Shown: piece by piece, positions 1 to 5,032 of the stretch
Layout of the letters: every line of letters begins with the position of its first letter
How positions within the stretch are numbered: the stretch's first letter is position 1
Position numbers and translations under genes: made by a program
Notes under the pieces: generated by a model
Told to the model about the DNA's origin: nothing
Databases searched by the model: none
What the model saw: only the letters and a program-made list of their open reading frames with translations
Assembly: GCA_020438185.1 (NCBI GenBank)
Contig: JAGQVC010000130.1
Coordinates: forward strand, 1-5,713
Source: Bacteroidota bacterium
GTDB lineage: Bacteria > Bacteroidota > Bacteroidia > M30B66
DNA: 5,713 nucleotides
Reading direction: 5' to 3'

Positions 1-410
1 ATATTCGTGAAAAATACGGGTGGACGTATCACATTGAATCCTCGTACGCCATGTTTTCGGATGCAGGAATCTGGTCGGTTTATTTTGGCACCGAAACCAT
101 GTGGATGGAAAAATGCCGCGATCTTGTAATTAAGGAACTTATCAGGCTTAAAGAAATTCCATTGGGAACTCTGCAGTTGCACAAGGCTAAAAATCAGCTT
201 CTTGGTACTTTAGCCATGTCTCAGGAAAATAACGGCGCACTGATGCTGGGAAATGCCAAAACATATGCAATCTTCAATAAAATTGACAGTTTTGCAGAAA
301 TTGAAGACAAGGTAAATTCGCTGACTTCAGAAAAGCTGAGAGAAATTGCCAATGAAATTTTTGCTGAAGAAAATATGCATTCGCTGCTTTTCACCGGAAA
401 AGCAGGATAG
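1..410 (+). CDS. M16 family zinc metallopeptidase, C-terminal fragment (5' end outside window)
   Basis: This is the last 135 residues of a pitrilysin-like (M16) peptidase. The frame is open from base 3 and ends at TAG 408-410, so the ATG at 51 is internal. The first visible residues, IREKYGWTYHIESSY, followed by SDAGIWSVYFGTE, match the family's conserved LREKxGxxYxIxSxY...G.f.iyfgt segment in the last third of M16 proteins. That segment helps form the substrate chamber. The rest, with an LxKAKNQLLGxLAMSxEN helix and a terminal TSEKLREIANEIF segment, is typical of the M16 C-terminal domain. The catalytic HxxEH motif lies in the N-terminal half, outside the window, so whether this protein is an active peptidase or an inactive partner subunit cannot be told. 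M16 proteins degrade or process peptides. The deoxynucleoside kinase gene follows on the same strand after 82 nt. Family assignment is secure; substrate and location are unknown. Confidence 0.88.
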   Translation, partial: IREKYGWTYHIESSYAMFSDAGIWSVYFGTETMWMEKCRDLVIKELIRLKEIPLGTLQLHKAKNQLLGTLAMSQENNGALMLGNAKTYAIFNKIDSFAEIEDKVNSLTSEKLREIANEIFAEENMHSLLFTGKAG

Positions 411-443
411 AGCTATTTTATAGGCTATTTTTTAAAATAAACG

Positions 444-474
444 TTTTAATTCACGGCTAAGCTGTGTATTTTAG
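444..474 (+). promoter_or_regulatory. possible promoter of the deoxynucleoside kinase gene
   Basis: TTTT at 444-447 and TATTTTAG at 467-474 are 19 nt apart. They resemble the Bacteroidota pattern TTTG, about 19-21 nt, TAnnTTTG, with one mismatch in each box. The start codon follows 18 nt later. The region is AT-rich, so a chance match is quite possible. It also overlaps the hairpin at 452-466. Confidence 0.22.
452..473 (+). terminator. weak hairpin after the M16 gene, possible leaky terminator
   Basis: Bases 452-457 (CACGGC) pair with 461-466 (GCTGTG) around a TAA loop, with one G-T wobble, and are followed by TATTTTA. The stem is only six pairs and the T-run is interrupted. It may be a weak terminator for the M16 gene or a leader structure of the kinase gene. 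It could also be chance. Confidence 0.25.
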
Positions 475-492
475 GCGGCTCAAACAGAAACT

Positions 493-1107
493 ATGCACGT
501 AGCAGTTGCCGGAAATATTGGTTCGGGAAAAACCACTCTTACTTCCCTGCTCTCCAAACATTACAATTGGGCTCCCCATTTCGAGGATGCCGATGACAAT
601 CCATATTTGAATGATTTCTACGAGGACATGCAACGCTGGTCCTTCAACCTTCAGATATACTTTCTTAATTCAAGATTCAGTCAGGTAAACGACATCCATC
701 AAAGTGGTAAAAACGTAATTCAGGACCGAACCATTTACGAAGACGCTTACATTTTTGCTCCCAATCTGCATGCAATGGGTTTGATGACAACGCGTGATTT
801 TGAAAACTACTTCACCCTTTTCAACCTCATGGCTAGTTTCATTGCTCCTCCTGACCTGCTTATTTACTTAAGAGCAAGTGTCCCAACTCTGGTAAACCAA
901 ATCCAGAAGCGTGGACGTGATTACGAGAATTCTATCCGTCTTGATTATTTGAAACGCCTGAATGAGCGTTACGAAGCCTGGATTTCAAATTATTCCGTTG
1001 GAAAGCTGATGATTGTGGATGTGGATGAAAATAAATTCTCCGAAAATCCTGAACACCTGGGTGAAATTATAAACCGGGTTGATGCTGAAATAAACGGTTT
1101 GTTCTGA
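493..1107 (+). CDS. deoxynucleoside kinase (dNK/dCK/dGK family)
   Basis: A complete 204-residue protein, the usual size for bacterial deoxynucleoside kinases. These transfer the gamma-phosphate of ATP to a deoxynucleoside, the first step of cytosolic nucleotide salvage. The P-loop GNIGSGKTT is at residues 7-15. The segment FEDADDNPYLNDFY (30-43) holds the acidic residue (E31) that acts as catalytic base in this family. D78-R79 in QDRTIYEDAYIF corresponds to the family's (D/E)RS motif, with Thr replacing Ser. KRGRDYE (139-145) is the arginine-rich lid that closes over ATP phosphates. The protein starts right at the P-loop strand, so the ATG at 493 is well placed, although no strong Shine-Dalgarno sequence is seen. 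Base specificity (dA, dG, dC or dT) cannot be read from motifs alone. It is 82 nt from the M16 gene and runs toward the two-way terminator just past its stop. Confidence 0.92.
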   Translation: MHVAVAGNIGSGKTTLTSLLSKHYNWAPHFEDADDNPYLNDFYEDMQRWSFNLQIYFLNSRFSQVNDIHQSGKNVIQDRTIYEDAYIFAPNLHAMGLMTTRDFENYFTLFNLMASFIAPPDLLIYLRASVPTLVNQIQKRGRDYENSIRLDYLKRLNERYEAWISNYSVGKLMIVDVDENKFSENPEHLGEIINRVDAEINGLF

Positions 1108-1120
1108 TTAACCGTTCAAT

Positions 1121-1155
1121 AAAAAAGCCCGCTGGTTGAACCGGCGGGCTTTTTT
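1121..1155. terminator. two-way intrinsic terminator between the kinase gene and pdhC
   Basis: Bases 1127-1136 pair with 1140-1149 around a 3-nt loop (one T-G wobble; GC-rich core GCCCGC/GCGGGC). The stem is flanked by six A at 1121-1126 and six T at 1150-1155, so it reads as a stem plus T-run on either strand. It starts 14 nt after the kinase stop and lies 18 nt past the pdhC stop. It therefore serves the convergent transcripts from both sides. Confidence 0.93.
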
Positions 1156-1172
1156 AATTATAAACTCGGGAA

Positions 1173-2408
1173 CTAAACCAGCATCATTACCGGATTCTCC
1201 AGATACGATTTCACCGTCTTAAGGAATTCTGCTCCGGCAACACCATCTACAACCCGGTGATCACAGCTTAATGTAACCTTCATAATATTTCCGGGAACAA
1301 TAGCACCATTCTTAACAACCGGCTTCTGCTGAATACTGCCTACGGCAAGAATACATGCATCCGGTGGATTTATAATTGCCGTGAATTCATCTATATCGTA
1401 CATCCCTAAATTGCTGATTGTAAACGTATTTCCTTCCCAATCAGCAGGCTGAAGCTTCTTCGCTTTTGCCTTTCCGGCATAATCTTTCACTTCGGCCGAA
1501 ATTTGCTGAAGTCCTTTCTGATCTGCAAATCGCACTACAGGTACCAGCAACCCGTCTTCCACTGAAATGGCAACTCCAATATGTACGTGATGATTTGTTC
1601 TGATTTTATCACCCAGCCAGGCTGAATTAATCTGCGGATGTTTCCGAAGAGCCATTGCACAGGCCTTAACAACAAAATCGTTGAACGAAATTTTCACATC
1701 GCCGCTAGCATTAATTGCTGCCCGGGATGCCATGGCGTTATCCATGTCAATCTCAACGGTCAGGTAAAAATGTGGTGCGCTAAATTTACTTTCAGCCAGC
1801 CTGCGCGCAATTACTTTGCGCATTTGTGTTACAGGTAATTCAGTATAACTTTCAGTTCCGGCAGGTACAAATGCCGGAGCAGGTTTTCCGCCTTCGGCGG
1901 GATTAAAATTCTCAACATCACGCTTCACGATGCGTCCGCCATCACCGGAACCGCTTATTCTTGATATATCAATGCCCTTATCCTCGGCAAGCTTTTTAGC
2001 AAGCGGTGATGCTTTTAACCTGCTGTCATTACTGCTCAAAGGCACTTCTGATTTTACAGTTTCGGTTGCAGCTGGAGAAACTGTTGAAGCTGAAGCAGAT
2101 TCTGCTTTGGCCGGCTCGCTTTTCTTTTCCTGAACTGAACCGGATTCCACCAAGGCTTTATAATCTTCGCCTTTCTTTCCAAGAATAGCTAGAATCGAAT
2201 CTACGGGTGCTCCTTTCCCTTCTTCAACTCCGATATAAAGCAATACTCCGTCCTGAAAGGACTCAAAATCCATTGTTGCCTTGTCCGTTTCGATTTCAGC
2301 AAGTAAATCACCTGATTTTACTGTGTCACCAACTTTCTTATGCCATTTTGAAACAACACCTTCTTCCATGGTGTCACTTAGTTTGGGCATTTTTACAATT
2401 TCAGCCAT
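1173..2408 (-). CDS. pdhC: pyruvate dehydrogenase E2, dihydrolipoyl acetyltransferase
   Basis: A 411-residue E2 core subunit. It takes the acetyl group from E1 onto its swinging lipoyl arm and passes it to CoA, making acetyl-CoA. Domains in order: one N-terminal lipoyl domain (about 1-78) with the lipoylated lysine K43 in ETDKA; an Ala/Ser/Glu/Lys-rich linker (about 92-125); a peripheral subunit-binding domain (about 129-167, RLKASPLAKKLAEDKGIDI then GSGDGGRIVKRDV); a second Ala/Pro linker; and the acyltransferase domain (about 188-411). The last has SNLGMYDID (332-340) and the active-site DHRVVDG (383-389), with H384 and D388. It starts 20 nt after pdhA, which identifies the substrate as pyruvate more firmly than sequence alone, since 2-oxoglutarate and branched-chain E2s share this fold. 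The TAG stop is followed by the two-way terminator. No E3 or E1-beta gene is present. A single lipoyl domain makes this a short E2. Confidence 0.94.
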   Translation of the reverse strand: MAEIVKMPKLSDTMEEGVVSKWHKKVGDTVKSGDLLAEIETDKATMDFESFQDGVLLYIGVEEGKGAPVDSILAILGKKGEDYKALVESGSVQEKKSEPAKAESASASTVSPAATETVKSEVPLSSNDSRLKASPLAKKLAEDKGIDISRISGSGDGGRIVKRDVENFNPAEGGKPAPAFVPAGTESYTELPVTQMRKVIARRLAESKFSAPHFYLTVEIDMDNAMASRAAINASGDVKISFNDFVVKACAMALRKHPQINSAWLGDKIRTNHHVHIGVAISVEDGLLVPVVRFADQKGLQQISAEVKDYAGKAKAKKLQPADWEGNTFTISNLGMYDIDEFTAIINPPDACILAVGSIQQKPVVKNGAIVPGNIMKVTLSCDHRVVDGVAGAEFLKTVKSYLENPVMMLV

Positions 2409-2428
2409 GCTGTAAATATAATTTCCTG

Positions 2429-3424
2429 TTATTCAACAATGTATGGATAGTCTTCTTGCGCGTAAACGTCTTTATAAAGCTCATCGGCCTCAGGATAAGG
2501 TGAATCCTCGGCAAACTGAACAGATTCTTCTACAATCTGTTTGATTTTCTCGTCGATCTCTTCAATTTGCTTCGCACTAATCCACTTGTTCTTTTTAAGT
2601 GTGTCTAAAACCTGCTCTATCGGATCGAGCTTCTTGTATTCTTCAACCTCCTCCTTGCTTCTGTATTTACCCGGATCTGACATAGAGTGACCACGGTATC
2701 TGTAAGTTTTAACTTCCAGAAGAGAAGGACCATCGCCTTTTCTCGCACGATCAACAGCCCATTCGGTTGCTTCATGAACAGCCTCAACACTCATTCCGTC
2801 TACCGGCTTTGATGGCATGTCGTACGACAATCCCAATTTGTACAGGTCATGTACATTCGAAGTCCTTTCAACAGAGGTTCCCATCGCATAATTGTTATTC
2901 TCAATAATGAAGATAACCGGCAACTTCCAAAGCATCGCCATGTTGAAAGCTTCATGCAGGGCACCTTGTCTCACAGCACCGTCACCCATATAGCAAAGAG
3001 TAACATTATCATTCCCGTTGTACTTATCGGCAAAGGCAATACCTGCACCCAGCGGTATCTGCCCGCCAACAATTCCATGACCACCGAAAAACTTATGTTC
3101 TGCCGAAAACATGTGCATTGAGCCACCCTTTCCTTTTGAACAACCCGTGATTTTAGCATATAGTTCAGCCATAATTGCATTAGGCGAAACTCCCTTTGCA
3201 ATAGGATGTACGTGGTCGCGGTAGGCACTAATCATGTTATCTGAATCACGGATAACACTCATAGCTCCGGCAACAACAGCCTCCTGTCCTATGTAAAGGT
3301 GACAGAATCCTCTGATCTTCTGCTGAATATAAAGTTGGCTTGCTTTCTCCTCGAAGCGTCTCCAGAGCAACATTTCTTCATACCATTTCAGGTATTGCTC
3401 TTTATTGAATTTGGTCTTGGCCAT
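2429..3424 (-). CDS. pdhA: pyruvate dehydrogenase E1 component, alpha subunit
   Basis: This 331-residue protein is the thiamine-diphosphate-binding half of a heterotetrameric E1, which decarboxylates pyruvate and reductively acetylates the lipoyl group of E2. The ThDP/Mg motif runs from GDG (147-149) to ENNN (175-178). Other family signatures are the early AYRDHVH (67-73), GCSKGKGGSMHMF (94-106) and the loop YRYRGHSMSDPGKYR (241-255). That loop contacts ThDP and is the phosphorylation loop in mitochondrial homologues. Length fits bacterial E1-alpha. The partner E1-beta, needed for activity, must be encoded elsewhere because pdhC follows directly. A branched-chain 2-oxoacid E1-alpha is the main alternative; the GKGGSMHMF and YRGHSMSDP segments and the neighbouring E2 favour pyruvate. 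It lies 71 nt downstream of cdd, with a likely promoter in that gap. Confidence 0.94.
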   Translation of the reverse strand: MAKTKFNKEQYLKWYEEMLLWRRFEEKASQLYIQQKIRGFCHLYIGQEAVVAGAMSVIRDSDNMISAYRDHVHPIAKGVSPNAIMAELYAKITGCSKGKGGSMHMFSAEHKFFGGHGIVGGQIPLGAGIAFADKYNGNDNVTLCYMGDGAVRQGALHEAFNMAMLWKLPVIFIIENNNYAMGTSVERTSNVHDLYKLGLSYDMPSKPVDGMSVEAVHEATEWAVDRARKGDGPSLLEVKTYRYRGHSMSDPGKYRSKEEVEEYKKLDPIEQVLDTLKKNKWISAKQIEEIDEKIKQIVEESVQFAEDSPYPEADELYKDVYAQEDYPYIVE

Positions 3425-3445
3425 AGATTAATTTTCTTGCGGTGG

Positions 3446-3453
3446 CAAATTTA
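3446..3453 (-). promoter_or_regulatory. Bacteroidota-like -7 box upstream of pdhA
   Basis: The - strand reads TAAATTTG here, an exact match to the Bacteroidota -7 consensus TAnnTTTG. It lies 21 nt before the pdhA start codon, which would give a short leader. No good TTTG box is seen about 20 nt further upstream, so only half of the promoter pattern is present. It would allow pdhA-pdhC to be transcribed apart from cdd. Confidence 0.4.
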
Positions 3454-3495
3454 TAAGAAACGACAATTCATACGCATTGTTTGCGAAAAATATAG

Positions 3496-3987
3496 TTATC
3501 TCCGTTTTAAATTATCTGCATTGAAAGCAACGGGCAGTATATTTATCAATCCGTTAACGACATGTACCTCGCCTGAAGCACCGTACATGAGTATTTCCAT
3601 TGGTCTTTTACTAAGTTGCTCATATTCAGACATTACTTGTCTGCATGCTCCGCATGGATAAACAGGATTGTTTACTTCAAAATCGTTGCTGCTAGCAGCA
3701 ATTGCAATTTTTAAGACTGCTTTTCCCGGGAAATTGGCTCCAGCGGCAAATAGTGCAGTACGTTCGGCACATAAACCGGAAGGATAAGCAACATTTTCCT
3801 GGTTATTCCCCAGAACAATTGTTCCATCATCAAGCAGCACTGCTGCGCCGACAAAAAAATGAGAATAAGGAGCATAGGCATGCAACCTGGCACCGATTGC
3901 AGCATTAATCAATTCCTGATCGGCTTCGGGTAATTCACCTATACCTGAATATACATGAACCACAGATTGTATAGAAATCTCCTTCAT
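3496..3987 (-). CDS. cdd: cytidine deaminase
   Basis: This 163-residue protein hydrolytically deaminates cytidine and deoxycytidine to uridine and deoxyuridine in pyrimidine salvage. The zinc site is complete: C73 with the proton-shuttling E75 in LCAERTALF, and C112 and C115 in PCGACRQ (111-117). The three-cysteine ligand set is that of the small homotetrameric class rather than the long dimeric E. coli type. YSHFFVGAAV (41-50) and GNNQENVAY (60-68) supply the conserved core and the ribose-binding N62 and E64. The protein is slightly longer than the common 130-140 residue forms, mainly through an N-terminal extension of about 20 residues. The ATG at 3987 has a good Shine-Dalgarno sequence, AGAGGA (3992-3997), four nt upstream. 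It sits 56 nt after the lipoprotein gene and 71 nt before pdhA. Confidence 0.95.
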   Translation of the reverse strand: MKEISIQSVVHVYSGIGELPEADQELINAAIGARLHAYAPYSHFFVGAAVLLDDGTIVLGNNQENVAYPSGLCAERTALFAAGANFPGKAVLKIAIAASSNDFEVNNPVYPCGACRQVMSEYEQLSKRPMEILMYGASGEVHVVNGLINILPVAFNADNLKRR

Positions 3988-3991
3988 ATCA

Positions 3992-3997
3992 TCCTCT
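3992..3997 (-). promoter_or_regulatory. ribosome binding site of cdd
   Basis: AGAGGA on the - strand, four nt before the ATG at 3987. It fixes this start. The same AAAGAGGA string precedes the ispF start, so this organism seems to use Shine-Dalgarno sites at some genes. Confidence 0.6.
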
Positions 3998-4043
3998 TTA
4001 TTCTATTCATGCAATCAGATCAGAAAATGAGGCAGGCTCTGTT

Positions 4044-4487
4044 TCAATATATGACTTCAACTGCCGTACACTGATTACCGTAAATTGTAAATGTACCGCT
4101 TGTTAGCAATTGGTTGTTCTGATCTTTCACCTGATAGGTAAAGGTCTTGCTTTTGGCACTTGCCAACCCATAATTTGGAATTGTTACGGCAGTGGTGCTG
4201 TTGCAATCGGGAATAAAACTCCAATGCGTGTTTGGCGATAAATACCCTTCAATAGTTCCGTCTACAAAAACCTTAGTTTGAGTGATTCCATCATCCAGAT
4301 AATGTTGTGCTGTTGCCTGATCATGGTAAAATACTGCCCCTCCCGAATAATAACAGGTTCCATCATCTTCTTCGGCTTCAAAATTATAGTTATCAGCATC
4401 CTGATCCATGCAGCCCGGCACTTTTTTGCAGGAGCCGGCCGACATCGATATTGCAACTATTGATAACAGTATTAACAGGTTCTTCAT
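4044..4487 (-). CDS. small secreted lipoprotein with a CxDxxAxNYN...DDGTC motif, function unknown
   Basis: A 147-residue protein from the ATG at 4487. The open frame extends to a TTG at 4526, but only the ATG puts a lipoprotein signal at the N-terminus: KN, a hydrophobic stretch (3-16), then SAGSCKK with C20 as the lipid-bearing cysteine. It is thus probably anchored in a membrane on the outer side of the inner membrane. Residues 26-45 form the motif CMDQDADNYN through DDGTC, common in Bacteroidota surface and secreted proteins, with a likely C26-C45 disulfide and an acidic, possibly metal-binding loop. The remainder (about 50-147) looks like a beta-sandwich: VFVDGTIEGYL (73-83), then C95 and a final strand with C140 that could form a second disulfide. 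This recalls short Bacteroidota lipoprotein domains of the pattern 'VYVDG...G...C...C', an inference. No T9SS C-terminal sorting domain is visible. It sits between ispF and cdd. Confidence 0.78.
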   Translation of the reverse strand: MKNLLILLSIVAISMSAGSCKKVPGCMDQDADNYNFEAEEDDGTCYYSGGAVFYHDQATAQHYLDDGITQTKVFVDGTIEGYLSPNTHWSFIPDCNSTTAVTIPNYGLASAKSKTFTYQVKDQNNQLLTSGTFTIYGNQCTAVEVIY

Positions 4488-4494
4488 AGATTTT

Positions 4495-4515
4495 TTTTGC
4501 CAAAATAAGGCAAAA
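4495..4515 (-). repeat. perfect 7-bp inverted repeat just upstream of the lipoprotein start
   Basis: TTTTGCC at 4495-4501 and GGCAAAA at 4509-4515 are exact reverse complements around a 7-nt AT spacer. The near arm ends 7 nt before the start codon at 4487. In the transcript it would form a hairpin next to the ribosome entry site; in DNA it could be an operator. It is followed by an A-run rather than a T-run on the coding strand, so it is not a terminator for ispF. The second half of the motif, TTATTTTG, also resembles a -7 box with one mismatch. Confidence 0.45.
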
Positions 4516-4524
4516 TTGCTTGTC

Positions 4525-4538
4525 AACCGAGATCGGTT
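4525..4538. repeat. 14-nt near-palindrome between ispF and the lipoprotein gene
   Basis: AACCGA (4525-4530) and TCGGTT (4533-4538) are perfect arms around a 2-nt centre, 14 nt past the ispF stop. As RNA it could fold with a 4-nt loop and five pairs. There is no T-run after it, so a terminator is unlikely. A regulator-binding site is possible but unsupported beyond the symmetry. Confidence 0.35.
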
Positions 4539-4552
4539 AAATCCTCTTACAA

Positions 4553-5032
4553 TTAATCTCCAATAATTAATGCAGAAGCAAATGCAAGCAGCCCCTCTTC
4601 CCTGCCAACATAACCAAGACTTTCGTTTGTTGTTGCCTTTACCGAAACGGCACTTTCATCAACCTGAAGTATCCCGGCAAGAACTTTTTTCATTTCGTCA
4701 ACAAAAGGCTTAATACGAGGCTTTTCCAGAATTAAGGTAGCGTCAACATTATTTACTTTCCAGCCTTCGGCTGAAATTAATTCAACAACTCTCCTTAGAA
4801 GTACTTTGCTGTCAATGCCTTTGAATTCATCAGATGTGTCGGGAAAATGAAATCCAATGTCTTTCATTCCAGCTGCACCAAGAAGTGCGTCGCAAATAGC
4901 ATGAATTAAAACATCCGCATCGGAATGACCTACAGCACCTTTTACATGAGGAATTAAAATTCCTCCAAGCCAGAGGTCGTGGCCTTCTGCCAGCTTATGT
5001 ACGTCTACTCCCTGACCAACCCTGATTCGCAT
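4553..5032 (-). CDS. ispF: 2-C-methyl-D-erythritol 2,4-cyclodiphosphate synthase
   Basis: A 159-residue enzyme of the MEP isoprenoid pathway. It cyclises 4-diphosphocytidyl-2-C-methyl-D-erythritol 2-phosphate to the 2,4-cyclodiphosphate, releasing CMP; the family works as a cytosolic homotrimer with a zinc ion in each active site. Zinc ligands are D10 and H12 in GQGVDVHKL and H44 in SDADVLIHAICDALLGA (37-53). The signature GHSDADV begins at 35. DIGFHFPDT (58-66) and KATTNESLGYVGREEG (132-147) complete the family pattern. Length is standard. The ATG at 5032 overlaps the porV stop by one base (TAATG), and a GAGGAG ribosome site lies within the last porV codons, so translation is probably coupled. 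From memory, porV and ispF are also adjacent in Porphyromonas gingivalis, which would make the pairing old. No other MEP gene is in the window. Confidence 0.97.
   Translation of the reverse strand: MRIRVGQGVDVHKLAEGHDLWLGGILIPHVKGAVGHSDADVLIHAICDALLGAAGMKDIGFHFPDTSDEFKGIDSKVLLRRVVELISAEGWKVNNVDATLILEKPRIKPFVDEMKKVLAGILQVDESAVSVKATTNESLGYVGREEGLLAFASALIIGD

Noticed and set aside
411..440. Repeated GCTATTTT units and an AT-rich TATTTT/AAAATA pairing after the M16 stop
   Set aside because: The repeats are short and in AT-rich sequence; any stem would be only A-T pairs, so neither a terminator nor a real repeat can be claimed.
1638..2503. Several open frames on the + strand across pdhC
   Set aside because: They lie antisense to a well-supported E2 gene, have low-complexity or unrecognisable translations and no ribosome sites.
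2849..3908. Open frames on both strands overlapping pdhA and cdd, including one spanning 3299-3661 on the + strand
   Set aside because: They overlap strongly supported enzyme genes in other frames and their products show no family motif.
3984..4010. Eight-codon open frame on the - strand (ATG at 4010) whose TGA overlaps the cdd ATG as ATGA, suggesting a leader peptide
   Set aside because: It has no ribosome site of its own, its peptide (MNRIKRMI) shows no regulatory pattern, and such short frames arise often by chance.
4488..4526. Longer lipoprotein start at TTG 4526
   Set aside because: It would place 13 non-signal residues before a clear lipoprotein signal peptide, and translate through the inverted repeat; the ATG at 4487 fits better.
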